Origin: JBELHO01 sp042091375 | Lineage (GTDB): Bacteria; Pseudomonadota; Gammaproteobacteria; Enterobacterales; Alteromonadaceae | NCBI GenBank assembly: GCA_042091375.1 | Contig: JBELHO010000002.1 | Span: 108,521 to 172,520, forward strand | Reading direction: 5' to 3' | Length of the DNA stretch: 64,000 bases | Part shown: positions 44,752-53,311 of the stretch, in pieces | Layout of the letters: each line of letters opens with the position of its first letter | Position numbering within the stretch: position 1 is the stretch's first letter | Notes under the pieces: generated by a model | The model's database searches: none | What the model saw: the letters and a program-made list of their open reading frames with translations, nothing else | What the model was told of the DNA's origin: nothing | Position numbers and translations under genes: made by a program

Positions 44752-45771
44752 ATGAAATTAGCAGAAAAAATAATTAAATTGCGAAAACAACGTGCTTGGT
44801 CGCAAGAAGAATTGGCGGAGAAGGTCGACGTTTCAAGGCAATCAGTTTCAAAATGGGAGAGCGGTAGCAGTATTCCTGATATCAATAAACTGATTATATT
44901 GTCTGAAATATTTTCTGTTTCCACTGACTTCTTATTAAAAGACAATATGGCAGCCTTCATTTTAGAAGACAGTCAGGATCAGCGCTTGCAAGACCCGCAA
45001 CATCAAGCTATAGCTGAGCCACAAATTACCTGCATTAATATGCAGCAAAGTGCTGCCTTCATAGATAACAAAGTTCAACATGCTAAGATCGCCGCCAAAG
45101 GAATAATGCTTTGCTTGTGCTCGGTTGTGCCTATGTTTGTGATCTTGGCCATGACCGAAATCGGATTTGCTGCCCTAACCATGAACTATGCAGGCGCTCT
45201 TGGGGTGACGGCGATGATATTAATGATTGTCGGTGGAGTGAGTTTTTTTATTAAGATCAGTCCTTATCAAAAAGCCACTTACGCCATAGACAAAGGTCCT
45301 TTCAAGTTAGCAGCAGAAGTGCCGAAATACATCAAGCAAAAACAAAAAGCCCAACTCAGTAGCTATCACAAACGAACCACGTTGGCGATCTTACTATTTA
45401 TCTGCAGTTTTTTACCGCTGATGTTTAGCATTATCTCAGGGAGCAGTTCAGCACTGATGTTAGTCATGTTAGCTGCCATGTTCATCATACTTGCCCTTGG
45501 TATTTTTATCATTTCTCCTGCGTCTGCTGAGCATCTGGGGTATGAGACCTTGCTGAAATACAATGCTGTCGTCGACAGGAAAAGCCCTCGTATTAAACGC
45601 ATAGAAAAGTTGGCAATGTTTTACTGGCCGCTGCTGTTAGCCATTTACCTCGGCTGGAGCTTGTGGACTATGGATTGGCAGATCACTTGGAAAATTTTGC
45701 CTACAGGGGCATTACTGTTTATTGCATTAATCGGTTTGACCGAGCTGTTCTACAAACGAGACAGTACCTAA
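44752..45771 (+). CDS. XRE-family regulator with membrane domain
   Basis: A 339-residue protein. Residues 4-60 are a helix-turn-helix (WSQEELAEKVDVSRQSVSKWESG) like that of Gram-positive-type Cro/CI regulators. Residues 110 to 335 carry about six hydrophobic helices, so the protein is an inner-membrane DNA-binding regulator. AAGGAAGAT precedes the ATG. The ABC exporter genes lie 1.2 kb downstream on the same strand. Such HTH-membrane proteins often sit beside ABC exporters they control, but an integron-type cassette separates the two here. Confidence 0.82.
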   Translation: MKLAEKIIKLRKQRAWSQEELAEKVDVSRQSVSKWESGSSIPDINKLIILSEIFSVSTDFLLKDNMAAFILEDSQDQRLQDPQHQAIAEPQITCINMQQSAAFIDNKVQHAKIAAKGIMLCLCSVVPMFVILAMTEIGFAALTMNYAGALGVTAMILMIVGGVSFFIKISPYQKATYAIDKGPFKLAAEVPKYIKQKQKAQLSSYHKRTTLAILLFICSFLPLMFSIISGSSSALMLVMLAAMFIILALGIFIISPASAEHLGYETLLKYNAVVDRKSPRIKRIEKLAMFYWPLLLAIYLGWSLWTMDWQITWKILPTGALLFIALIGLTELFYKRDST

Positions 45772-45787
45772 TCAATTAGTTAGTAAA

Positions 45788-45835
45788 GCCACTGTTGTCA
45801 CTCGACTTGATATCGAAAATACTGACAATAGTGGC
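45788..45835. terminator. Large inverted repeat after the XRE gene
   Basis: GCCACTGTTGTCA and TGACAATAGTGGC are 13-base arms with a single G-U type mismatch and a 22-base loop, 17 bases after the stop. No strong T-run follows, so termination is only possible. Confidence 0.45.
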
Positions 45836-45963
45836 CTTTGATATATATTCTATACGGCAAGTGGCAGAGTTAACACCGAGCACGATGGATTATTGATTAA
45901 ATAACAGCATGCTAGATTGTTCGGAAGTTAATGCAAAACTGTGTATTTAATTATCAAACCTAG

Positions 45964-46074
45964 CATACAAGGTTTTGCATGAAACAGCAGTTCTCATGCT
46001 TTATCGAAAGCAAACCAGACAGGCTTAAAGTAACACAACAAACATTTCAACTACTACCTAAGTGCCTTGTTATG
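45964..46074 (-). repeat. attC-like site at the 3' end of an isolated cassette
   Basis: On the minus strand the stop codon of the upstream small gene lies in TCATAACAAGGCACT, nearly the same as the TAACAAGGCACT at the array site near 63.9 kb. The site closes 100 bases on with CCTTGTATG, the complement of the left end. The inner AACAGTTGG core of the other sites is missing here, so it may be decayed. Confidence 0.45.
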
Positions 46075-46474
46075 ATTTAGTTTCTGCGTTGATGGTCAGT
46101 ATTGGGAATTTATTTTCGCCAAATGATACTGTTATTGTCTGGGTTTCATAACCTTCAAAGTTGTACTTCAATGCTAATGGGCTCTTGCGCTCTCCATCAG
46201 CGAATAACCCGAGTAAATGATTTTGTTCTAATATTCGACTACCTGAAGAGGTATTGGTCAGAGTTAGCACCGCCCATCGTTCACCTATGTCGTTACTCAT
46301 GATCACATAGTTGATTAGCTTAAAGTCACTGGGCTTTGCGGTTATCCCTCGATCATTGGCAAAGGCGAGTTCTATGTTATTAGATATAACTCGGTCTACC
46401 GTCAAAACCTCCTCTTGCTCAGCATGACTTGTGAATGTGATAAAAATAAGTGTTGCCATTAAAAGTTTATGCAC
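46070..46474 (-). CDS. Cassette gene: small exported protein of unknown function
   Basis: A 134-residue protein with a signal peptide (VHKLLMATLIFITFTSHA) and a compact beta-rich mature domain, ending VSFGENKFPILTINAETKS. I do not recognise a family. The frame could begin 27 codons earlier, but the GTG at 46474 has GGAGAG 7 bases upstream and starts the signal peptide at once, and the longer form would read through an attC-like site. Its stop codon TAA is part of the attC-like core TAACAAGG. This is the structure of an integron gene cassette: attC, short leader, gene, attC. Confidence 0.7.
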   Translation of the reverse strand: MHKLLMATLIFITFTSHAEQEEVLTVDRVISNNIELAFANDRGITAKPSDFKLINYVIMSNDIGERWAVLTLTNTSSGSRILEQNHLLGLFADGERKSPLALKYNFEGYETQTITVSFGENKFPILTINAETKS

Positions 46475-46493
46475 CAAAACTCTCTCCAAAATA

Positions 46494-46583
46494 CAACGCC
46501 CAATAGTGGGCAGATAATTATTGGTTAACATAAGCGAACTAGCAGCAAAAGCCAACTGTTTTGTGTGTTATTGCGTTATGCCC
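46494..46583 (-). repeat. attC-like site upstream of the isolated cassette gene
   Basis: On the minus strand it begins GCATAACGCAATAAC, contains AAAACAGTTGGC and a TTCGCTTATGTTAACC core like the array sites, and ends with GCCCACTATTGGGCGTTG. The terminal GGGCGTT is the form seen at the ends of VCR-type attC sites. The cassette gene starts 20 bases later. Confidence 0.65.
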
Positions 46584-46650
46584 TTGTGGTGTTTTTGATC
46601 TGTTTACCTAGATCGGTTAGTAGTACGAAAAAATAGATTTGCAGTAATCC
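46576..46650 (-). pseudogene. Possible cassette-gene remnant ending in attC
   Basis: A 24-codon open stretch encodes GLLQIYFFVLLTDLGKQI... and ends at a TAA inside the attC core GCATAACGC, as cassette genes do. It has no start and is preceded by a stop, so it would be the tail of a deleted gene. The length is too short to exclude chance. Confidence 0.3.
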
Positions 46651-46964
46651 TTAGTTGATTTATCTCGATATTACTGTCGAACAGTGAGCCTTTTAATTGT
46701 CTGGTCATATCCTAGTGCAGAGCAGTCTTACCTGTGCAGGAAAATTTCGATTTGAGGTATTTATCAATGCAGTGTTCTGAAAATATTAAAATATAATTAG
46801 CTATTATTTTTCTAAATAACTGTATTTCACCAATAGTTAGTTAAATTGAACATAACTTTACATTATTTACATAGAGTAACTTCTTAAGTTTCTGAATAAG
46901 TTGAGGTTTTTTTATGGAATAATATTTGCTGTGCAATGTCATCTAAATTGACGAGAGCATTACC
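46651..46964. other. Upstream region of the ABC exporter
   Basis: About 310 AT-rich bases with no gene. The promoter of the ABC operon should be here, but I cannot pick out a good -35/-10 pair. Confidence 0.45.
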
Positions 46965-47870
46965 ATGTTATTGGATATCCAATCACTCAGCCATCATTAT
47001 CAAAATGGCAAAAAAACTAAGTTTGCAATAAAATCAATGACGCTGCAGGTTGAGCCGGGGATCTTGGGCTTGTTAGGTCCAAATGGCGCAGGTAAATCGA
47101 CTCTTATGCGAATTCTTGCAACAATAACTAAGCCAACTCAAGGAAATATATTCTGGCAAGGGCAAGATATTGTTAAATCACCTCAGCTATTGCGCAACGA
47201 ACTGGGTTATTTACCGCAATATTTTGGAGTATATGAGCAATTGACCGGCATAGAGTTTTTGCAATACATGGCGAGCTTAAAAGCAATGGATAAAGCCATG
47301 GCTGATCATACCATCGACTCATTACTCGATAAACTCAACTTAACAGATGCCGCACATCATAGGTTAAACAGCTATTCGGGCGGCATGAAACAGCGTATTG
47401 GTATTGCACAAGCTTTACTTAACGATCCTAAATTACTGATCATTGACGAACCAACCGTTGGCTTAGATCCGCAAGAAAGAGCTAATTTTCGGCAATTACT
47501 AACGGAATTGGCCAGTGAACGATGTATTTTGTTCTCTACGCACATAGTTGCAGATGTTGAATCTATTGCAGATCGCATTGCGATTGTAAAATCTGGGCAG
47601 TTAATACAATCAGGATCACCAACTACACTGCAAGATAAAGTCACCAATAAATGCTGGCGACTCACTGCCAACTTTAGTCAACTTAAACACCTTCAACAGC
47701 AATATATTGTCAGTCATAGTGTGCGCAAAGCAGATATGGTTGAATTAAATATAGTGGCTGATCATCGTCCTGAGGTAAGCGCTATTTCAAGATCACCGTC
47801 ATTAGAAGATGCTTACCTTTATTTTACCAGCGACCGACAGTTGCAAACTGACTTGGCGGAGACAAATTAA
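46965..47870 (+). CDS. ABC transporter ATP-binding protein
   Basis: A 301-residue nucleotide-binding subunit. Walker A GPNGAGKST lies at residues 38-46, Q-loop YLPQYFG follows, the signature is YSGGMKQR, Walker B is LLIIDEPTVGLD and the switch His is in STHI. The C-terminal 80 residues are an extra domain typical of drug- or lantibiotic-type exporters. The stop codon overlaps the permease ATG by one base (TAATG), so the two are translationally coupled. The substrate is unknown. Confidence 0.93.
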   Translation: MLLDIQSLSHHYQNGKKTKFAIKSMTLQVEPGILGLLGPNGAGKSTLMRILATITKPTQGNIFWQGQDIVKSPQLLRNELGYLPQYFGVYEQLTGIEFLQYMASLKAMDKAMADHTIDSLLDKLNLTDAAHHRLNSYSGGMKQRIGIAQALLNDPKLLIIDEPTVGLDPQERANFRQLLTELASERCILFSTHIVADVESIADRIAIVKSGQLIQSGSPTTLQDKVTNKCWRLTANFSQLKHLQQQYIVSHSVRKADMVELNIVADHRPEVSAISRSPSLEDAYLYFTSDRQLQTDLAETN

Positions 47871-49402
47871 TGGATCGACTATGGCAATGCATCGTCGCTG
47901 ATTTTAAACAACGAACTCGTCAGCAAAGTTTTATAGTCGCCCTTATGATGATGGCGGTATTAACACTGCTTTTTTTTCCTTCTCCTGATGCCTATTATCA
48001 AACGCTAGTGTTTAATGGCTATCGCGGTATCTACAATAGTGCATGGCTTGGTGTCTGTTTGGCCATGTTAAACGTTTTGTTTTTACCTATTATCAGCTTT
48101 TATTTGGTCAAGAACGCCGTTGAATTAGACCGACAATCAATGACAGGCGAACTTATTGCCGCTTCGCCTATTAGCAAGCTGGCTTTTTTATTCGCTAAAT
48201 GGTGTAGCAATGTATTTATTTTGATCACTATTGTACTGATCATGCTATTGAGTAGTATTGTGATCCAGCTTTACTACGGTGAAAGTTATCAAATAAACCT
48301 TTGGGCGTTAGTATGGCCGCAATTAGTTTTTGTGTTACCAATGTTATTAGTTATTGCCGCTATTGCAATATTGTTCGAATCGATTAATTGCTTAAAAGGC
48401 GGCTTGAGTAATGTCACTTATTTTTTCTTATGGGTTGGTTTCATTGTTCAATCGATGGACAGCGTCTCTGGGATCGGCGCATTACTCGATCACATCGAAG
48501 CAGAAGTGACCGAGCGCTTTCCATTGTCGCAAGGCAATACTAATATAGGGCTGAGTATTAGCGATCGGGCAACTGAACTAAACAGCTTTGTCTGGCAAGG
48601 GATAGAGCCAACAATAATGCACCTGTGGGCAGCGCTACCTTTATTTTTTATCAGCTTGTGTTGTTTGCTGCTCGCGCTGATATTTTTTGATCGTTTTAGT
48701 AAAAGCTCAATTGTAGAAAATTCGCCAACGTCAAGGTTCAATTTCAACTTAAAAGCCAGATTCGCCGGGCCACTTGATAGGATCTTTGTCAAGTTAACTG
48801 AGCACTTTGCTTTTACTCGCACATTGCGATTAGAGATGAAACTACTACTTAAAGGTCATTCGCTGTATTGGCTTATCGGTTTACTGGTTTTAAATTTGAT
48901 GCAATTGTTTATCAGTCAGAATTTATTGAGTAGCCTACTCTTACCGATTTCATGGTTGTGGTGTGTTCTGATCATTTCTCAGTTAGGTCAAATGGAAAAA
49001 AACTCAAATACATTAGAATTAATTACCAGCAGCAATCAATCACCTATATTACTGAGCTTGGCCACTTATTGTGCGGCTTTGCTAGTATTAGCTTTGGCAA
49101 GTATGGGGAGCATTGTCCGATTTACAGCAAATGCTGAGTGGTTGTTACTCATTCAATTGATTATTGCCATTGCATTTACCGTATCACTTGCCTATTTTTG
49201 CGGGGCCTTTACCGGCACAAAACGCATGTTTGAAGGGCTATATCCGGCACTTTGCTACATGGGACCAATGCAAACAGTATTATATGTTGATTTTTTTGGT
49301 GTCGATAGCCAAGCCAGTTGGCAAGCAGGGGTTCCTTATTATTTTTTAGGTATTTCAATCAGCTTACTGCTGTTAACAATACGTACCAAAAATAAAGGTT
49401 AA
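47870..49402 (+). CDS. ABC-2-type transporter permease
   Basis: A 510-residue membrane protein with about 12 hydrophobic helices in two blocks, residues 20-270 and 325-505, separated by a hydrophilic loop. It forms the exporter with the ATPase encoded upstream. The region MTGELIAASPISKLAFLFAKWCSN is typical of ABC-2 permeases of the gliding or bacteriocin-type export class. No precursor peptide or modification gene accompanies the pair, so a self-contained lipid or drug efflux role is as likely as peptide export. Confidence 0.85.
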   Translation: MDRLWQCIVADFKQRTRQQSFIVALMMMAVLTLLFFPSPDAYYQTLVFNGYRGIYNSAWLGVCLAMLNVLFLPIISFYLVKNAVELDRQSMTGELIAASPISKLAFLFAKWCSNVFILITIVLIMLLSSIVIQLYYGESYQINLWALVWPQLVFVLPMLLVIAAIAILFESINCLKGGLSNVTYFFLWVGFIVQSMDSVSGIGALLDHIEAEVTERFPLSQGNTNIGLSISDRATELNSFVWQGIEPTIMHLWAALPLFFISLCCLLLALIFFDRFSKSSIVENSPTSRFNFNLKARFAGPLDRIFVKLTEHFAFTRTLRLEMKLLLKGHSLYWLIGLLVLNLMQLFISQNLLSSLLLPISWLWCVLIISQLGQMEKNSNTLELITSSNQSPILLSLATYCAALLVLALASMGSIVRFTANAEWLLLIQLIIAIAFTVSLAYFCGAFTGTKRMFEGLYPALCYMGPMQTVLYVDFFGVDSQASWQAGVPYYFLGISISLLLLTIRTKNKG

Positions 49403-49517
49403 TGAATAGATGATACCTGTAGTAGCTCTACTTTATTGTATTGTCCACCTTTGCGTTGTCTGTTGACAGTGTATTACACTTGGCAAAGTCAGTTATCACA
49501 TCACCATGGGGAATTTT

Positions 49518-49865
49518 GTGTCTGTAACTCTTACTCGCTTAGCTAACTGGCTATTTCCATATCGAAAAATAGTATATGTCGCTATAGTATTTACCCTGGG
49601 TTTGACTCTGGTTAATTTGCAATATTCATCACTGGCATTAGGTGATCAGCGTCTCACTGGTTATCTTATTGCCGTGATTTGGTTGTTGCTTTTAAATACC
49701 TTATTACATGTTTTTTATCAGCCGCAACCACCCGCAAAGGCAATGAATTGGTTGGCACGAGTCAAGCGCCGCTGGCTTGCATTTTGGCAAAAGCTACTGG
49801 TGTTGGTATTTGTGCTGGTCACGGTTGTTGCTCTGTATTTAACCGTTAAATTAGTTACCCTTTGA
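49518..49865 (+). CDS. Small inner-membrane protein
   Basis: A 115-residue protein with three predicted helices (residues 18-37, 48-65, 90-112) and a basic loop (WLARVKRRWLAFWQK). I recognise no family. GTG at 49518 is preferred because GGGG lies 6 bases before it; an ATG at 49506 would add four residues. It lies between the ABC operon and the thioesterase gene, all on the plus strand. Confidence 0.6.
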   Translation: MSVTLTRLANWLFPYRKIVYVAIVFTLGLTLVNLQYSSLALGDQRLTGYLIAVIWLLLLNTLLHVFYQPQPPAKAMNWLARVKRRWLAFWQKLLVLVFVLVTVVALYLTVKLVTL

Positions 49866-49933
49866 GTTTTGATATTCGTCAGTGAAAGGGCTTATAATAG
49901 CGAACCTTGTTCACTAATATATAAGCTCCTTTT

Positions 49934-50323
49934 ATGCAATTTGTCTCTAGACGATTAGTTATGCCCAATGATTTGAATTATGCCAATGCACTGTTTGGCG
50001 GTAAAGCATTGCAATGGATAGATGAAGAGGCGGCTATGTTCGCCATCTGCCAATTGGAAACCAATTGCTTAGTGACCAAACACATAGGAGCCATCAGCTT
50101 TGAATCACCGGCTTTACAAGGTGATGTCGTTGAATTTGGTTTAGTGACCAAAAAGCTCGGTAAAACTTCGATCACAGTCACTTGTTTGGTGCGCAATAAA
50201 GTCACTAAAAAAACTATCTGTTTGGCTGACGATATCGTTTTTGTCCGTGTTGATGCAACCACTAAACAGCCTGTGGCTCACGGAAAAACTATGGCAACTT
50301 TACCGCAAAAGGGAGTTAACTGA
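49934..50323 (+). CDS. Acyl-CoA thioesterase (hotdog fold, YciA-like)
   Basis: A 129-residue hotdog-fold enzyme. VMPNDLNYANALFGGKALQWIDEEAA is the catalytic helix region of the YciA/BFIT type, with the Asn and acidic residue that activate water, followed by TKHIGAISFESPALQGDVVEFG. It hydrolyses acyl-CoA thioesters in the cytoplasm; chain length cannot be inferred. Confidence 0.88.
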   Translation: MQFVSRRLVMPNDLNYANALFGGKALQWIDEEAAMFAICQLETNCLVTKHIGAISFESPALQGDVVEFGLVTKKLGKTSITVTCLVRNKVTKKTICLADDIVFVRVDATTKQPVAHGKTMATLPQKGVN

Positions 50324-50382
50324 TCACTCCGACACTATACGATCGAGGTTATTTTCAGGGAGGAGAGAAAAAAATTGACGGG

Positions 50383-50580
50383 TTATTTATTGAGTAAATA
50401 CTGTTGGTAATTTTTAATGGCAAAATAGCGGATCGATTTTTTTAATTTGATCTTTTTTGCCAATAATAGCTCGCCACAGTAAATTTTAACCACTTGCTTA
50501 TCAGTATTTGTATCAACATCATATCCGTGGGCAGGGTTAAGTCTGAGATCGTCAAACTCAGTTTTCATAATAAGTTTCAT
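50383..50580 (-). CDS. Small basic protein, third gene of a minus-strand operon
   Basis: A 65-residue protein (MKLIMKTEFDDLRLNPAHGYDV...KKSIRYFAIKNYQQYLL) with no recognised family. It begins 5 bases after the stop of the PspB-like gene, strongly suggesting a real coupled gene. The middle is acidic to neutral and the end basic and aromatic. Confidence 0.5.
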   Translation of the reverse strand: MKLIMKTEFDDLRLNPAHGYDVDTNTDKQVVKIYCGELLLAKKIKLKKSIRYFAIKNYQQYLLNK

Positions 50581-50585
50581 TGTGT

Positions 50586-50831
50586 TTAAAGTTCGTCTAT
50601 GGACTTGTTAACAGCGTAGCCTTCATCAGTGACAATTTTCTCTAGGACGATAACGCGTTGACTTAAATCATCTACTTGCTTTTGTAATGCACTATTTTTT
50701 TGATTAGCTTCAGCACTGTGTTTTAAACTTTTGGTTTTAAATTCAAGATGTTTTTTATACATATCAAAAATAACCCCAAAGCCAACTGAGATCAGTACGA
50801 TCAGAACTACCATAGTGGTACCTGTCATCAA
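50586..50831 (-). CDS. PspB-like membrane protein
   Basis: An 81-residue protein: one N-terminal transmembrane helix (VVLIVLISVGFGVIFDMY), then a Lys-rich coiled coil and the ending DDLSQRVIVLEKIVTDEGYAVNKSIDEL. The topology and the LEKIVTDE ending resemble PspB and related envelope-stress proteins. No pspA or pspC is next to it, so the phage-shock role is not shown. It lies 9 bases after the MTHFR-fold gene. Confidence 0.65.
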   Translation of the reverse strand: MMTGTTMVVLIVLISVGFGVIFDMYKKHLEFKTKSLKHSAEANQKNSALQKQVDDLSQRVIVLEKIVTDEGYAVNKSIDEL

Positions 50832-50840
50832 TGTCTTCCT

Positions 50841-51815
50841 TTATTTAATTAAATACGCTAACTCTTGTTTGGCTAAATAATTGTCCATGGTTGAACGCAA
50901 CAATTTGTAAAGTAAAATTGAACCGTCAATTTCTTCTTTGCGATTAGTCAAACTTTCAATATTTAATCCTAAGGGTAATTCGTAAGGTAATACCGCGTCA
51001 AGTATTTGCCGCAAGCTGTTGGTACATATTCGAATCGACTCATACAATGGCTTGTCAGCATTGAGTATTCTCAAGCTAGTAGCTTCTGGCACACTCACCC
51101 CTAGCCATTCAATAAACTCTAGGGTTTTCGCACTACCACAAGGTGAAAAGGTTAAAATGAATCGCTGTGGTGCAATGTTTTTTTGTTTGCACTCAATGGC
51201 ATAGCGGGTCAGCATGTCTATAGTGGCTTGTGGGTTATATATGGCTTGTGAAATAAAAAACTGACAGCCTTGCTGTTGCTTTTTGATCAACCTTTGGTGC
51301 TCATTGCCTTTACTTGCATGACGCTCTGCGATGGTAACACCGCCAATAAAAAAATTGTTGGGGTGGTTCACTAGGGCATCATAAGCATCACTTAACGGCA
51401 GCGAAATTTGATTGTTTTTTGAAGGGCTGCCCACCAGCACGAGATCGCGAATACCGTAATCTGTCCATGCTTCACTTGCCCATTGTTCAAAGGCTTTGCT
51501 ATCTGATTGCACCACACTCTTGTAGGTGATCACTGGTCTGGTCGATATCTCATTTAACAGTTGAGAATATTGCCGAGGATCATGGGTGCTTTTAAAGGGA
51601 AAAGGCCGAGGTTTATTGGTTCGTGAATTTTCATCCTGAATGTCATAGACAATTAATCCATCAAAATCAATATCACTGACTCTTTCAAGTAACTTCTCAG
51701 CAATTTTTTTGGTATCGTCAACAGAAGTGCCCTTTTTAGGTGGCGTTGTGCCAATAAAATAAACACCGCGGTAGTTGTCGTTATATCTTGCTCTTAATTC
51801 TGAACCGTACTTCAC
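50841..51815 (-). CDS. Methylenetetrahydrofolate-reductase-like protein
   Basis: A 324-residue protein with MTHFR superfamily features: TIM-barrel strands GLIVYDIQDENSRT, RDLVLVGSPSKN, FFIGGVTIAERH and GCQFFISQAIYNP. Canonical MetF enzymes transfer hydride from FADH2 to methylenetetrahydrofolate. Several metF signature residues are absent, so a different folate or flavin reaction is possible. It heads a compact operon with the PspB-like and 65-residue genes. Confidence 0.65.
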   Translation of the reverse strand: MKYGSELRARYNDNYRGVYFIGTTPPKKGTSVDDTKKIAEKLLERVSDIDFDGLIVYDIQDENSRTNKPRPFPFKSTHDPRQYSQLLNEISTRPVITYKSVVQSDSKAFEQWASEAWTDYGIRDLVLVGSPSKNNQISLPLSDAYDALVNHPNNFFIGGVTIAERHASKGNEHQRLIKKQQQGCQFFISQAIYNPQATIDMLTRYAIECKQKNIAPQRFILTFSPCGSAKTLEFIEWLGVSVPEATSLRILNADKPLYESIRICTNSLRQILDAVLPYELPLGLNIESLTNRKEEIDGSILLYKLLRSTMDNYLAKQELAYLIK

Positions 51816-52060
51816 ATTTAACTTCTTTTTAGCTATTGCGGCAGAATTTGCCGAATTTGTTGCAACATAATAACGTTAATTGCAAAAAATAGCTGTTATT
51901 AAGCTATGAAAAATTAACATGTGATATATCGAAATTTTTTATAGGTGTTGGCTAGGTGTTGGCTAGGTGATGAATAGTTTTTGCCAAATTAACCAGCTAT
52001 TGACTAAAGGTGCTTTATGACGCCGATACATTGAGCCTAGAGCAAGTTCACAGCAAAAGA

Positions 52061-53065
52061 TCACTGACTCGTTTCGGAAAACTCATTTTCGAGTAAACGA
52101 TACAAAATGGGTAATATCTGCTCTTTATCTTTTAATAGTTTAATTTCAGCAAATAAATCAGCCGCCTGAGGATATTGAAGTTTTAAATAGCGCAACCACT
52201 GCTTTAATCGACTGGAAAAATAAAAGCGCTTTTCACTCTGTAAATCAAGGTTTGCATAATCTATCAGTAGTTGACAAACACGCTGCCAAGGCATGGGGTC
52301 ATCACCATATTTGATGACATTGGCAAGGTTAGGAAGGGCGAGAGCGCCGCGTCCAAGCATCAGATTATTAGTCCTCGACTCAGCAATACACTGTGTGGCA
52401 TCCGCCACAGACCATATTTCACCATTGGCAATTAATTCAATGCTGGTTTTGTCGCGCATTCTGCCTATGTGCTGCCAATAGGCGGGGGGCTTGTAACCAT
52501 CGAGTTTAGTGCGAGCGTGAATAGTCAATTGATCGGCATTTGCTGTACTAACTGCACTGACAATCTCTTCCAGTAATGAAGCGTCGTCAAAACCCAAGCG
52601 AATTTTCGCAGAAAGTACAGCTCCTGCAGGTAAAGCCTGTCTTACTTGAGAAACAATTTGGTATATTTGTTGAGGCGTTTTGAGTAATACTGCGCCGCCA
52701 CGACTTTTATTGACGGTTTTTGCAGGACAACCAAAATTTAAATCAAGTCCGTGAGAGCCTAACTCGATGGCTCTATGGGCGTTTTCTGCCATCCAGTTTG
52801 GCTCTTGTCCAAGCAGTTGTACCCGAGTTGGTGTGCCACTTGCGGTATAACCGCCATTGAGTAATTCAGGGGCATTCTTGTAGAACACATGCTCAGGAAT
52901 TAAATTGTCAACGACTCGAACAAATTCATTGATACACAGATCATAATTATTTATTGAACTTAAGATTTGTCGCATTAATTGATCAGCAACCCCTTCCATC
53001 GGCGCTAAGATTATTTTGTTAACTGGCGTTTTCAATTTATGCAATGTTCTCTGTTTGGCGGTCAA
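52061..53065 (-). CDS. dusC: tRNA-dihydrouridine(16) synthase DusC
   Basis: A 334-residue flavin-dependent dihydrouridine synthase. APMEGVADQLMRQILSS, YDLCINEFVRVVDNLIP and NFGCPAKTVNKSRGGA (with the catalytic Cys) fit the DusC branch, which modifies U16 of tRNA. The TTG at 53065 is the first start in frame; further TTG codons at about 53044 and 53035 are alternatives, because no ATG occurs before the conserved ILAPMEG. Confidence 0.92.
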   Translation of the reverse strand: MTAKQRTLHKLKTPVNKIILAPMEGVADQLMRQILSSINNYDLCINEFVRVVDNLIPEHVFYKNAPELLNGGYTASGTPTRVQLLGQEPNWMAENAHRAIELGSHGLDLNFGCPAKTVNKSRGGAVLLKTPQQIYQIVSQVRQALPAGAVLSAKIRLGFDDASLLEEIVSAVSTANADQLTIHARTKLDGYKPPAYWQHIGRMRDKTSIELIANGEIWSVADATQCIAESRTNNLMLGRGALALPNLANVIKYGDDPMPWQRVCQLLIDYANLDLQSEKRFYFSSRLKQWLRYLKLQYPQAADLFAEIKLLKDKEQILPILYRLLENEFSETSQ

Positions 53066-53311
53066 TTTTTAGCGTTCAGTGTTTGGCAATGAATTTATCT
53101 GGCTAAATACTTAAGTAAATAAAAAAAGAATGAAATTTATTTTTTGTCCCAGGGGTCTATGTAAAAGGCTGTGTTGTTGCATGGCAAAAATGAGTTTAAA
53201 TGACTCGTTGCAAACTATTAAAACAGACTATGTTCAATTTATTTCGTTTTAGCGCAATAAAAGTATATAGTTATTATTATAAATAAAACTACAACGTTAA
53301 GGAAATACAAT

